The notes beneath the pieces are model-generated. The model was not told where the DNA came from, did not search any database, and was given only the letters and a program-made list of their open reading frames with translations. A DNA stretch of 64,000 nt from Agrobacterium larrymoorei (lineage in GTDB: Bacteria > Pseudomonadota > Alphaproteobacteria > Rhizobiales > Rhizobiaceae), in NCBI RefSeq assembly GCF_005145045.1, contig NZ_CP039692.1, forward strand, positions 612,001 through 676,000. Direction: 5' to 3'. The translations under genes were made by a program, and so were the position numbers. This document shows positions 8,038 to 16,767 of this stretch, one piece after another; the first letter of the stretch is position 1; each line of letters opens with the position of its first letter.

Positions 8038-9588
8038 TTACACAGCCTCGCCGTCATCGAGTTTATTCAGAAAACCCCGCGCTGCGTTCTTATAGGCCTG
8101 CCGCTGCTCGTCCTTCATCCTCTGCCATGTGGCATAAGGCTGAGCGAGCCGCCGGTTGCCGGATAGTTTCTTTCGATTTCGGTCGAGAAAATCCCAGTAG
8201 AGCGCATTAAAGGGGCAAGCTCCCTCCTCCGTCTTCTTGCGTACGTCATATTGGCAGTTTTCACAGTAATCGGACATGCGGGAGATATAGGCGCCGCTCG
8301 CCGCATAGGGCTTGGAGCCGAGCAGCCCGCCATCGGCAAACTGGCTCATGCCGATCACGTTCGGCAGCTCCACCCACTCGAACGCGTCCGCATAAACCTC
8401 CAGATACCATTCATGCACGCCGCGCGGATCGAGCCCTGCCAGAAGCGAGAAATTTCCCGTTATCATCAGCCGTTGAATGTGGTGGGCGTAAGCGTTGTCG
8501 ATGGTTTCCCCGATCACTGTCGAAAGACAGTTCATCTTTGTTTTGCCGTCCCAGAAGAAGGATGGCAGCGGACGGTGGGTTTCGAAGAAATTGCGTTCGC
8601 CATATTCCGGCATGAAGTGCCAGTAAACGCCGCGCACATATTCCCGCCAGCCGATGATCTGGCGAATGAAGCCTTCCACCGCATTGATCGGCGCATCGCC
8701 TTCCAGATAAGCACGCTCCGCCCTGCGGCAGATATCGAGCGGATCCAGAAGGCCGAGATTGATATAGAACGACAGAAGCGAATGGTTGAGAAACGGATCG
8801 CCTGACAGCATCGCATCCTGCGTATCACCGAAGCCCGGTAGAAACTGCTCGATGAAACTATCGGCAGCATGTTCGGCATCCTTGCGTGTCACGGCAAAGC
8901 AGAACCCCTTGGCCTCGCCCATATGCTCGGTGAAACGCTTATCGATCAGCGCCATCACCTCAACCGTCGTTGCGTCAGGTGTGAACCGCATGTGGGAGGG
9001 ACGAAAAAGATCGGGCTTGGCAGGCTTGCGGTTTTCGCTATCGAAGTTCCAGCGCCCGCCGGCAGGTTTTTCACCCTCCATCAGAATCCCCGTCTTTCGC
9101 CGCATCTCGCGGTAGAAGAACTCCATGGTCAGTTCACGCCTGCCCTCGGCCCACTCACGAAATTCATCGCGGGAACAGATGAAACGCTTGTCCGCCCTTA
9201 TTTCCACTGGAACGCCGACAGCCTTCTCCCAACCGGACATCGCCTCCAGAACGCGGTATTCCCCCGGCTCGGTCACGATGATGTGCTGTGGCTTTGTCTC
9301 AGACACCGCGCGTCCCAACTCCTTGGAAAAGCTGCCGCTATTGTCGGCATCGTCCAGTTTCACGTAGCGAACGGTAAAACCCTTTTCGCGAAGCTCCTCG
9401 GCAAAATGGCGCATGGCGGAGAGGATGAGGACGATCTTCTTTCGGTGGTGGCGCACATAGGTCGTCTCCTCCGCCACCTCGCACATCAAAATGATGTCCT
9501 GCGCAGGGTCTGCGCCCTCAAGGCTGCTTATGGTGTGCGAAAGCTGGTCGCCCAGAATGAAGATGAGGTTTCGGCAATGTGAGGTCAT
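8038..9588 (-). CDS. phrB: Prokaryotic (6-4) photolyase with 4Fe-4S cluster (FeS-BCP family)
   Basis: Light-driven DNA repair enzyme of the iron-sulfur bacterial cryptochrome/photolyase family, 516 aa. The N-terminal antenna domain starts NLIFILGDQLS; the C-terminal FAD-binding helical domain contains WREYVRGVYW, NAYAHHIQRLMITGNFSLL and FADGG. Four cysteines at 354, 442, 445 and 458 (KMNC, YCENC, GACPF) match the cluster ligands of Agrobacterium PhrB (350, 438, 441, 454) with a constant offset of four. The His pair at 369-370 aligns with the catalytic His of that enzyme. By homology it repairs pyrimidine (6-4) photoproducts and binds FAD plus a lumazine antenna. An SDR gene follows 18 bp downstream. 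Confidence 0.96.
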   Translation of the reverse strand: MTSHCRNLIFILGDQLSHTISSLEGADPAQDIILMCEVAEETTYVRHHRKKIVLILSAMRHFAEELREKGFTVRYVKLDDADNSGSFSKELGRAVSETKPQHIIVTEPGEYRVLEAMSGWEKAVGVPVEIRADKRFICSRDEFREWAEGRRELTMEFFYREMRRKTGILMEGEKPAGGRWNFDSENRKPAKPDLFRPSHMRFTPDATTVEVMALIDKRFTEHMGEAKGFCFAVTRKDAEHAADSFIEQFLPGFGDTQDAMLSGDPFLNHSLLSFYINLGLLDPLDICRRAERAYLEGDAPINAVEGFIRQIIGWREYVRGVYWHFMPEYGERNFFETHRPLPSFFWDGKTKMNCLSTVIGETIDNAYAHHIQRLMITGNFSLLAGLDPRGVHEWYLEVYADAFEWVELPNVIGMSQFADGGLLGSKPYAASGAYISRMSDYCENCQYDVRKKTEEGACPFNALYWDFLDRNRKKLSGNRRLAQPYATWQRMKDEQRQAYKNAARGFLNKLDDGEAV

Positions 9589-9665
9589 CGCCGCAGAACG
9601 ATGAGGTGCCGCCTCCCGTTCCAGCCGGGAGACGGCGAAGATCGATTTCTTTATGAGCTGTCAGA

Positions 9666-9896
9666 TCAACGGCGCGACGCTTCCGCAGCCGTCTCACCCA
9701 CAGACATTGCGCGGGCAAATGGCATCAACTGATAAAGCGCGGAGAGGCCGACGAGGATATAAACGATCTTGGCGAGCGTCGCCTGCTGGCCGCCGAAAAG
9801 CGCCGCGACAAGATCGAAATCAGCGATGCCGACAAGCAGCCAATTGATGCCGCCGACGATGATGAGAAAGAGGGTGATGAGGTTTAACACGCGCAT
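9666..9896 (-). CDS. DUF378 small membrane protein
   Basis: Two-helix inner-membrane protein of 76 aa. The N-terminal half reads LNLITLFLIIVGGINWLLVG, the characteristic GGxNW core of DUF378; the second helix is KIVYILVGLSALYQLMP. ATG 9896 is fixed by AGGAG 7 nt upstream. Function unknown. It lies 77 bp upstream of the photolyase on the same strand and is divergent from the aldehyde dehydrogenase. Confidence 0.88.
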   Translation of the reverse strand: MRVLNLITLFLIIVGGINWLLVGIADFDLVAALFGGQQATLAKIVYILVGLSALYQLMPFARAMSVGETAAEASRR

Positions 9897-10134
9897 GGAA
9901 TTCTCCTGATTGGGCTTGTGATGGGACCTGCCGAACCGGCCATGCACTTCGTTGTTCCGATCAAATGAACACATGGGCGTGATACGTCGTGAGATGAGAA
10001 AATCCTTTGCGCAGAACATCTTGCGCAGATGGTTCGGATCGATAGTGTGTGCGCAGGGGGAACCGCAACAGGAGGCAGGCTGCGGTTTTTTCAACACTCG
10101 TAATGACACATTTTCACGCGGAGGAGATTTGAGA

Positions 10135-11586
10135 ATGCAATCGATAGAGCTTTTTATCGGCGGAGATCAGCGCGCCGCATCGGGCGGCAAGCGCTTTGAG
10201 CGCAAGAACCCGATCAGCGGCGAAACCGCAACGAGCGCCGCCGCCGCTTCGGTAGATGACGCACGCGCTGCGGCAGATGCGGCAGCAGCGGCCTTTGCGG
10301 AATGGTCGAAAACCACGCCGGGTCAGCGCCGCCAGTTGCTTCTGGCTGCGGCGGAAGCTCTGCATGAGGCTGCGCCCGCAATCGTTACCGCAATGAAGGA
10401 AGAAATCGGTTCTACCGATGCATGGGCTGGCTTCAACGTGCATCTGGCGCGCGATATGCTGATCGAGGCGGCAAGTCTGACGACACAGATCAAAGGCGAG
10501 ATCATACCCTCCAACCGCCCCGGTACAACAGCTATGGCGCTGCGCAAGCCGGCAGGCGTCGTCCTGTCCATGGCGCCGTGGAATGCGCCCGTCATTCTCG
10601 GCGTCCGGTCGCTTGCCACCCCGCTTGCCTGCGGCAATACGGTGGTGATGAAGACGTCCGAGCTTTGCCCGCGCACCCATGCTCTGGTGGTAGAGGCCAT
10701 TGCCTCGGCAGGTTTTCCAAAGGGCGTGCTGAACGCCATTTCCAACGCGCCGGAAGATGCGGCAGCGGTGGTGGAAGCCCTGATTGCCCACCCCGCCGTC
10801 AAGCGAGTCAACTTCACCGGCTCCACCCGCGTCGGCAAGGTGATTGCGGAAACATCAGGACGTTATCTCAAACCCGCCCTTCTGGAACTTGGCGGCAAGG
10901 CGCCCTTCATCGTACTGGATGATGCGGATATCGAAGCCGCCGTGGCCGCTGCTGCCTTCGGCGCCTTCATGAATCAGGGTCAGATCTGCATGTCCACGGA
11001 ACGGATCATCGTCGTGGACGCCATCGCAGACCAGTTCGTGGAAGCTTTTGCGCGCAAAGTCGATACATTGAAGGCGGGCAATCCCAGCGAAGGCAAAGCG
11101 CCTCTCGGCTCGCTCGTCAGCGCAGAAGCCGCGTCGCGCATCAAGACGCTGGTAGAAGACGCGGTTGCCAATGGCGCGAAACTGGTGGCAGGCGGCGGCG
11201 GTTCGCAAACCCTGCTGGATGCCACCGCCGTCGATCACGTCACGCCGCAAATGCGGCTTTACACCGAGGAAAGTTTCGGCCCGGTCGTCTCGATCATCCG
11301 CACCCGCGATACGGATGACGCGATCAGGATCGCCAACGAAACCGAATTCGGCCTCTCCGCTGCGGTGTTCGGCAAAGATCAGGCGCGCGCGATGGCCGTG
11401 GCGGAACGGATTGAAAGTGGCATCTGCCACATCAACGGCCCAACCGTGCATGATGAGGCCCAGATGCCCTTCGGCGGTGTGAAGGCATCCGGCTATGGCA
11501 GATTCGGCGGCACCGCCGGTATCGCAGAATTTACCGAACTTCGCTGGGTCACGGTACAAAATGGACCGCTACATTATCCGATCTGA
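10135..11586 (+). CDS. NAD(P)-dependent aldehyde dehydrogenase (salicylaldehyde/vanillin-DH-like)
   Basis: Oxidises an aldehyde to the acid, 483 aa. Conserved catalytic residues are Asn150 (PWNAP), Lys173 (VMKTSE), Glu251 (LELGGKAP) and the nucleophile Cys285 (GQICMSTER). The oxidised-product side has EESFGPVVS. The N-terminal sequence and CMSTER around the nucleophile resemble enzymes acting on aromatic aldehydes, but substrate assignment is inference. ATG 10135 has GGAGGAG upstream; upstream in-frame sequence from 9952 looks non-coding. A hairpin terminator follows at 11622. It is monocistronic as far as can be seen. Confidence 0.92.
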   Translation: MQSIELFIGGDQRAASGGKRFERKNPISGETATSAAAASVDDARAAADAAAAAFAEWSKTTPGQRRQLLLAAAEALHEAAPAIVTAMKEEIGSTDAWAGFNVHLARDMLIEAASLTTQIKGEIIPSNRPGTTAMALRKPAGVVLSMAPWNAPVILGVRSLATPLACGNTVVMKTSELCPRTHALVVEAIASAGFPKGVLNAISNAPEDAAAVVEALIAHPAVKRVNFTGSTRVGKVIAETSGRYLKPALLELGGKAPFIVLDDADIEAAVAAAAFGAFMNQGQICMSTERIIVVDAIADQFVEAFARKVDTLKAGNPSEGKAPLGSLVSAEAASRIKTLVEDAVANGAKLVAGGGGSQTLLDATAVDHVTPQMRLYTEESFGPVVSIIRTRDTDDAIRIANETEFGLSAAVFGKDQARAMAVAERIESGICHINGPTVHDEAQMPFGGVKASGYGRFGGTAGIAEFTELRWVTVQNGPLHYPI

Positions 11587-11621
11587 ATATCGATAAAAAA
11601 CACTGAACGAAGCCACGATTC

Positions 11622-11660
11622 AAGAGCCGCTTGAGAAGGACGGGCGGCTCTTTTCTTTTG
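11622..11660 (+). terminator. Rho-independent terminator after aldehyde dehydrogenase
   Basis: Stem AAGAGCCGC / GCGGCTCTT with a 14-nt loop, followed by TTCTTTT, 35 bp downstream of the stop. The rest of the 263-bp gap to 11850 holds no gene; a small GAACC/GGTTC inverted repeat lies near 11790 in the leader of the next gene. Confidence 0.75.
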
Positions 11661-11849
11661 AATTCATAAGGAAATTACTGAAACAATACTTAGGCCGGAT
11701 AAGAGCTTTGGTTCAAGCGAGCGCCTTCGAATCAACAGCTGAGACACCCTTCATCACAGACACGTTTGTTTTGACACTTCGTTAACGCGGGAACCAAAAT
11801 CGGTTCACCCACGTTGCTTTTCCGAACCTACGGAAGAGGAAGTGCAAAA

Positions 11850-12164
11850 ATGTCAAGTATGGGAAACGGAAAATCCGTACTTTTTTTGGCGGCAGCTTTG
11901 TCTTTTGCGGCAGCTACGCCGTCCTTCGCCCTCAGCGTCATCAACCCCGCCTATGCTGGCCAGGCAGGCGCTGACGAAGCGTCCAACACATCGGTTTCCG
12001 CTTTCAGCAACGGCGGGGCAACCACAGGCACCGGAAGCATTGTTCTGACGGCGGATGAAATCCAGCATATTCGCTGGTGCGCGGAGCGCTACACGTCCTA
12101 CCACGCATCTGACAACACCTATGCGAGCCCTGCCGGTGCCCGCGTAGAATGCCGGTCGAAGTGA
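11850..12164 (+). CDS. Exported BA14K-like protein
   Basis: Secreted or periplasmic protein of 104 aa. A signal peptide occupies about residues 1-27 (hydrophobic LFLAAALSFAAA, SFA cleavage). A Gly/Ser/Thr-rich linker follows, then a C-terminal BA14K-like motif from about residue 72: HIRWCAERYTSYHASDNTYA, with Cys77 and Cys101 probably disulfide-linked. BA14K proteins are rhizobial/Brucella envelope proteins first noted as immunoreactive lectin-like antigens. ATG 11850 (MSSMGNGK) has GGAAG upstream. It is convergent with the outer-membrane protein at 12225. Confidence 0.75.
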   Translation: MSSMGNGKSVLFLAAALSFAAATPSFALSVINPAYAGQAGADEASNTSVSAFSNGGATTGTGSIVLTADEIQHIRWCAERYTSYHASDNTYASPAGARVECRSK

Positions 12165-12187
12165 GCGGGCGCAAAGCACCCGCTCAC
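12161..12187. terminator. Perfect hairpin between convergent genes
   Basis: GTGAGCGGG / CCCGCTCAC, 9-bp perfect stem, 9-nt loop, overlapping the stop codon of the BA14K-like gene. It lacks a T-tract, so intrinsic termination would be weak; it may protect the 3' end. Confidence 0.45.
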
Positions 12188-12224
12188 TGATGCGTGTCGA
12201 TAGCGGCCAAGGGCAGCAATCGAA

Positions 12225-12857
12225 TTAGAAGTGGTAGTTCAGACCGCCCTTGACGACATTGTCGCTGATATCGGTGTGGTGTGTATTGCCGTTAGAGAAT
12301 GTGCGAACATCATCCGTCGCAACATAGTTATACTCTACGCGACCGGAAATCTGCTGGTTAAAGCGGTGCTCCACACCGGCACCAACCAGATAACCTTCCT
12401 TCATACCATCTGGACCAACAACGCCGGAGCCGTCACGCAGGCTCGTAACGGTCAGACCAGCCGTGCCGTAAACCAGCGTATCGTCCAGCTTCATGCCTGC
12501 CTTGGCCTTTGCGGCCACGCGCCAGCGCTCACGCAGGTTGCCATCGGGAACGCCAACCTTGGTATCGCCCAGATGCGAAGCTTCCAGTTCGCCGCCGACG
12601 ACGACGGAGCCCATATCGTAATTGTAGCCGCCTTGAACGCCGAGCGCGAGGCCCTTGCCGTCACGGAACGGGTTTGCATGCGGCATGGCCGCGCCGACGT
12701 GTCCACCTGCATAGGCACCCGTCCAGGACGAGCTTGGCGCTTCGCTATAGGAAGGAGGCGCTTCATAGCTGCCGCTCAGGTCTGCAGCAAAAACCGGGGT
12801 TACCGCCATGGATGCCAGTGCGGCAACAACGAGCATTTTGAAATTCTTGGACATCAT
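12225..12857 (-). CDS. Outer-membrane beta-barrel protein (Omp25/RopB type)
   Basis: Small porin-family barrel of 210 aa. The signal peptide ends VFAADLSG near residue 25. The body alternates polar and hydrophobic residues in strands with Gly-rich turns (WTGAYAGGHVG, GVQGGYNYDMG, VEYNYVATDDV), and the protein ends in aromatic NYHF, the usual C-terminal assembly signal. Related Rhizobiales proteins include Omp25 and RopB. The 299-bp region upstream (12858-13156) carries its promoter and I see no gene there. A second in-frame ATG two nucleotides triplets in is equally usable. Confidence 0.88.
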   Translation of the reverse strand: MMSKNFKMLVVAALASMAVTPVFAADLSGSYEAPPSYSEAPSSSWTGAYAGGHVGAAMPHANPFRDGKGLALGVQGGYNYDMGSVVVGGELEASHLGDTKVGVPDGNLRERWRVAAKAKAGMKLDDTLVYGTAGLTVTSLRDGSGVVGPDGMKEGYLVGAGVEHRFNQQISGRVEYNYVATDDVRTFSNGNTHHTDISDNVVKGGLNYHF

Positions 12858-13156
12858 CTACTCCGTACCAAAGTCCACCCGCTCACGAATGACCGGGATT
12901 GCGCATTCAAGGCAACCAGATGCGTTACCCGTCTGATTGCCGTTATGGTCAACATAAGCGCCAAGATATGGCAAAAAAGGAAACTTGGTTAGAATTTAGC
13001 TAAAACTTTAACGGCATGGATAACAAAGAGTTAACGCCAAAAATTACCGCCTCGCAGCCGGATGCAAGCGCATCGATACGCTCTGGCGCCATGTCATTGG
13101 AACCTTAAGCCTGCCGACCTTGTTTACTAAGTGAACGCTAATCAAGGAGGCACACC

Positions 13157-13354
13157 ATGCCAAACCGTGATCCACTGGACGACACGAATATCGAAAGCCC
13201 GCGCGGCCCGACATCCACGCCCGGCATCCCGGATAGGGTACAGGAAAAGCCGCCAGTTCCGCCGGTAAAGGATCCCGGCGATAGCAAAAATCCGAACGAT
13301 CCGACGCTTAATCCGGCCTTGTTGCCAATCGGCGATCCCGCCGGAGCAGCATAA
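13157..13354 (+). CDS. Small Pro-rich hypothetical protein, 65 aa
   Basis: Short, unstructured, acidic and proline-rich product (DRVQEKPPVPPVKDPGDSKN). No domain recognised. The reading frame is supported by an AAGGAGG ribosome-binding site 7 nt before the ATG and a terminator 20 bp after the stop. It resembles in composition the 51-aa product at 58010-58165, sharing a PPVK(D/E)P segment. Function unknown. Confidence 0.75.
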   Translation: MPNRDPLDDTNIESPRGPTSTPGIPDRVQEKPPVPPVKDPGDSKNPNDPTLNPALLPIGDPAGAA

Positions 13355-13375
13355 GGGTTAAAATGTAAATTCCAA

Positions 13376-13412
13376 AAAGCCGCCGCGCGAGCCGATCGCA
13401 CGGTGGCTTTTC
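13376..13412. terminator. Bidirectional terminator
   Basis: Stem AAAGCCGCCG / CGGTGGCTTT with one G-T pair and a 15-nt loop. T-runs occur on both strands (TTTTC on plus, TTTTT on minus), so it can serve both the small gene at 13157 and the convergent oxidoreductase at 13423. Confidence 0.75.
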
Positions 13413-13422
13413 TATTGCATGA

Positions 13423-14610
13423 TTAAAGCTTCATCCAGTTGCCATTATCTTTTGAAGAACGGATACACGCTTCCACAAACGCAACGCCCTTCACGCCATC
13501 ATCCACCGTTGGATAGATGACGGCCTTGTCGAGTTCGCTGCCATTGCGCCGCGCATCGATGGCGTTGGCCGCTTCGGTATAGATCGTGGCAAAGGCTTCG
13601 AGATAGCCTTCGGGATGGCCGGAGGGGATGCGCGTCACACGCGCAGCCGCATCACCTGCACCCGCGCCGCCGCGGGTGATCAGCTGCTTCGGTTCGCCAA
13701 GCTTGGTGAACCACAGATAGTTCGGGTCCGCCTGCGTCCACTCGATCCCGGCCTTGGTGCCGTAAACGCGCACCTTCAGCCCGTTTTCATGCCCAACCGC
13801 AACCTGGCTGCACCACAAGAGACCCTTCGCCGCTTGGGCGGAGCCCTTTGCCTTGAAGCGCAACATCACATGGGCATTGTCATCAAGACGACGCCCTTCC
13901 ACGAAGGTATGCACATCAGCCGCAAGCTCGTCCGCCTCAAGCCCGGAGATGAAGCAGCCGAGATTATAGGCATGCGTGCCGATATCGCCCGTGGAACCGC
14001 CCGCGCCGGACTGAGCCGGATCGGTGCGCCACACAGCCTGCTTCGCACCCGTCTGCTCTATTGGCTCTGCCAGCCAGTCCTGCGGATATTCCATCTGCAC
14101 CAGACGAATGTCACCCAGAACACCGGACTCCACCAGTTCGCGCGCATGGCGCACCATGGGGTAGCCGGTGTAATTATGCGTCAGTACAAATAGAGCATCC
14201 GCCTTGTCGGCAACGTCCTTCAGCTTTTTGGCATCTTCCAGATTGGAGGTCAGCGGCTTGTCGCAGATGACATGGATGCCACGTTCCAGAAAGGCTTTCG
14301 CCGCCGGGTAGTGGACATGGTTCGGCGTTACGATTGCAACGGCATCGATACCGTCTTCGCGCGCCGCTTCCTTTTCCGCCATTTCCTCGAACGAGCCATA
14401 GCAGCGGTCTTCATCGAGGCCCAGTTCCAGGCCGGATGCCCTGGATTTTTCCGGTGTGGAAGACAACGCACCCGCCACCAGTTCGAACCGGTTATCCAGC
14501 CGCGCCGCCATGCGGTGAACGCCGCCAATAAACGCACCGCTGCCGCCGCCAACCATGCCCAGGCGAATGCGCTTAGCTGCCTTGTCGGTCGTCTTTCCTT
14601 CAATTGCCAT
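13423..14610 (-). CDS. Gfo/Idh/MocA family oxidoreductase
   Basis: NAD(P)-dependent sugar or inositol dehydrogenase of 395 aa, longer than the usual 340-370. The Rossmann motif is LGMVGGGSGAFIGGVHR, and the family lysine is in VICDKPLTSN. The C-terminal alpha/beta domain includes GGSTGDIGTHAYNL with the catalytic-site Asp and His. GAGGAG precedes the ATG. It is 23 bp downstream of a sugar isomerase gene on the same strand. Such pairs often act on inositols or 3-keto sugars; the actual substrate is unknown. Confidence 0.92.
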   Translation of the reverse strand: MAIEGKTTDKAAKRIRLGMVGGGSGAFIGGVHRMAARLDNRFELVAGALSSTPEKSRASGLELGLDEDRCYGSFEEMAEKEAAREDGIDAVAIVTPNHVHYPAAKAFLERGIHVICDKPLTSNLEDAKKLKDVADKADALFVLTHNYTGYPMVRHARELVESGVLGDIRLVQMEYPQDWLAEPIEQTGAKQAVWRTDPAQSGAGGSTGDIGTHAYNLGCFISGLEADELAADVHTFVEGRRLDDNAHVMLRFKAKGSAQAAKGLLWCSQVAVGHENGLKVRVYGTKAGIEWTQADPNYLWFTKLGEPKQLITRGGAGAGDAAARVTRIPSGHPEGYLEAFATIYTEAANAIDARRNGSELDKAVIYPTVDDGVKGVAFVEACIRSSKDNGNWMKL

Positions 14611-14633
14611 GTTATCTCCTCGGTATTACCTGC

Positions 14634-15686
14634 TTAAAGGCCAAGCATGCGGCGATTGGCAGCATCGTCCGTTCCGCTCGAAGCGAAATCGTCGAAGGCC
14701 TTTTCCGTCACGCGAATAATGTGCGCCTTGACGAATTCGGAGCCTTCGGCTGCGCCATCTTCCGGGTGCTTCAGGGCGCATTCCCACTCAACCACTGCCC
14801 AGCCTTCGAAATCATTGGCCGCCATCTTGGAGAATACGGCACCGAAATCCACCTGCCCGTCGCCAAGCGAACGGAAGCGTCCGGCACGGTTTACCCAGCC
14901 CTGATAACCGCCATATACGCCTTGGCGTCCTGTCGGGTTGAACTCGGCATCCTTGACGTGGAACATCTTGATCCGGTCTTTGTAGATGTCGATATTATCG
15001 AGGTAATCCAGGCACTGCAGCACGTAGTGCGAAGGGTCGTAGAGCATGTTGGCGCGCTTATGGTTCTTTACCCGCTCCAGGAACATCTCGAAGGTCACGC
15101 CGTCATGCAGGTCTTCGCCGGGGTGAATCTCGTAGCAGATGTCCACACCCTGCTCATCGGCGAAATCAAGGATCGGCGTCCAGCGTCGCGCCAACTCATC
15201 GAATGCCGTTTCCACCAGACCGGCGGGGCGCTGCGGCCATGGGTAGATAAAGGGCCATGCCAGCGCGCCGGAGAAAGTGGCGTGGGCATTGATGCCGAGA
15301 TTACGCGATGCCTTCAGCGCAAGCTTCACCTGCTCGACAGCCCATTCCTGGCGGGCCTTGGGATTGCCACGCACTTCGGGAGCCGCAAAGCCATCGAAGG
15401 CTTCGTCATAAGCGGGATGCACGGCCACCAACTGGCCTTGCAGATGGGTTGAAAGTTCGGTGACTTCGACGCCGTTCTGGCGCGCAACGCCCGCAAACTC
15501 GTCGCAATAATCCTTGGATTCGGCAGCCTTTTTCAGGTCGATCAGCTGGCCCGCCCATGTGGGCACCTGCACGCCGAGGTAGCCTTTTTCAGCGGCCCAT
15601 TTGGTGATCCCGTCCCAGCTATTGAAAGGTGCCGCGTCGCCCGCAAACTGACCCAGAAACAAACCGGGACCTTTGATCGTCTTCAT
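14634..15686 (-). CDS. Sugar phosphate isomerase/epimerase-like TIM-barrel protein
   Basis: Xylose-isomerase-like TIM barrel of 350 aa. Metal-ligand type motifs are visible: CYEIHPGEDLHDG (Glu and His), YDPSHYVLQ (Asp and His), FHVKDAEF (His) and VVEWECALKHP (Glu). ATG 15686 is chosen for CAGGAGGAAGAG; the upstream in-frame ATG at 15734 lies in the promoter region. It forms a two-gene operon with the oxidoreductase at 13423. A perfect 14-bp palindrome abuts its ribosome-binding site. Confidence 0.88.
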   Translation of the reverse strand: MKTIKGPGLFLGQFAGDAAPFNSWDGITKWAAEKGYLGVQVPTWAGQLIDLKKAAESKDYCDEFAGVARQNGVEVTELSTHLQGQLVAVHPAYDEAFDGFAAPEVRGNPKARQEWAVEQVKLALKASRNLGINAHATFSGALAWPFIYPWPQRPAGLVETAFDELARRWTPILDFADEQGVDICYEIHPGEDLHDGVTFEMFLERVKNHKRANMLYDPSHYVLQCLDYLDNIDIYKDRIKMFHVKDAEFNPTGRQGVYGGYQGWVNRAGRFRSLGDGQVDFGAVFSKMAANDFEGWAVVEWECALKHPEDGAAEGSEFVKAHIIRVTEKAFDDFASSGTDDAANRRMLGL

Positions 15687-15699
15687 ATGTCTCTTCCTC

Positions 15700-15713
15700 C
15701 TGTATCGATACAG
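15700..15713. promoter_or_regulatory. Perfect palindrome CTGTATCGATACAG, candidate LacI-type operator
   Basis: A 14-bp perfect dyad with a central CG lies directly upstream of the ribosome-binding site of the isomerase at 15686. LacI/GalR-family operators are typically short palindromes with central CG, and they often control Gfo/Idh plus isomerase operons. No LacI gene is in the window, so the regulator would be encoded elsewhere. Confidence 0.45.
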
Positions 15714-15966
15714 TTGATCGGATCCAGCCTCCACCGGTCAACGGCGAGTAAGCTAACCACTCCTGAATTTCGTGCAACCCTCAATGACGCTCGCAACATT
15801 ATTAATTGCGAAGATAGCTGCCCAAGCACCCTGAAGCGGGTCATCTCTTTCCCGTCGCCGCGATAACAACTTCGGGAGCAGACGCCTGATCGCGGGGAAG
15901 GAAGAAACTTTTGCGGCCCGGAAGGGTTAGCCGGTTTCACCCCGTGACGATCAGGAGCCCTGACCC

Positions 15967-16659
15967 ATGATAATGACCAGACGCGCAGTCCTAGCCGCCG
16001 GTGCCGCTTCCGCAGCCGCAACGCTTCTTTCCACGCCGTCCATTGGCCGGGCCGCGGCCCCTTTCAGCCAACCCGCTCTGCCCTTCAAGGAAGATGCGCT
16101 TGCCCCGCACATCTCCGCCAAAACCGTCGGCCTGCATTATGGCAAGCACCACAAGGCCTATTTCGATAAGCTCAACACCCTGTCCAAGGGCACGCCCTAT
16201 GCTGACATGGAACTGGAACAGATCGTCACCGCATCCTACGGCAAGGAAGCGGACAAGAAGATTTTCAATAACGCCGCACAGGCCTGGAACCATGTCGTTT
16301 ATTGGGATCAGTTCGTTCCCGGTGGCCCGAAGAGGCCAGAGGGCAAGGCAGCGGAAGAAATCAACGCGGCCTTCGGCGATTATACCAAGTTCATCGAAAA
16401 GGCCGTCGCCACATCGGATGAAGTTTTCGGTACGGGCTGGGTCTGGCTGACACGAGACGATGCGGGCAAGATTGCTCTCGTCGGTTATGAGGACGGCAAC
16501 AACCCCGTCGCCGTCGGTCGCCCGGCTTTCCTCGGCATCGATATCTGGGAGCACGCCTATTATGTCGATTACGAGAACCGCAAGCCGGAACACATCAGGG
16601 CCGTTCTGGAAAACCTCGTGAACTGGCGTGTGGTCGGAGACAAGATTTCCGCCGCCTGA
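15967..16659 (+). CDS. sodB: Tat-exported iron-type superoxide dismutase
   Basis: Periplasmic superoxide dismutase of 230 aa. A Tat signal (MTRRAVLAAG, cleavage near GRAAA, residue 29) precedes a complete Fe/Mn-SOD. Metal ligands are His57 (LHYGKHH), His109 (AWNHVVYW), Asp192 and His196 (DIWEHAYY). Gln105 in AAQAWNH sits where Fe-SODs have their active-site Gln, which favours iron over manganese. Most Fe-SODs are cytoplasmic, so the export signal is notable and suggests defence against external superoxide. AGGAG lies 9 nt upstream of ATG 15967; ATG 15973 is an alternative. The gene stands alone and is followed by a terminator. Confidence 0.94.
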   Translation: MIMTRRAVLAAGAASAAATLLSTPSIGRAAAPFSQPALPFKEDALAPHISAKTVGLHYGKHHKAYFDKLNTLSKGTPYADMELEQIVTASYGKEADKKIFNNAAQAWNHVVYWDQFVPGGPKRPEGKAAEEINAAFGDYTKFIEKAVATSDEVFGTGWVWLTRDDAGKIALVGYEDGNNPVAVGRPAFLGIDIWEHAYYVDYENRKPEHIRAVLENLVNWRVVGDKISAA

Positions 16660-16708
16660 CGTCGCCGTCGTAGCGCTCCAAAACCGGGCAAGCGCAACCA
16701 AAGTTTTA

Positions 16709-16736
16709 GCGCCTCGTCATGTGACGGGGCGTTCTT
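16709..16736 (+). terminator. Hairpin terminator after superoxide dismutase
   Basis: GCGCCTCGTCA / TGACGGGGCGT stem with mostly perfect pairing and a tight loop, followed by TTCTTC. It lies in the 315-bp gap 16660-16974, which otherwise holds only the inverted repeat at 16768 and the dppA promoter region. Confidence 0.6.
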
Positions 16737-16767
16737 CGTATTACAAAAGTAAAGATGAATAGAACGA

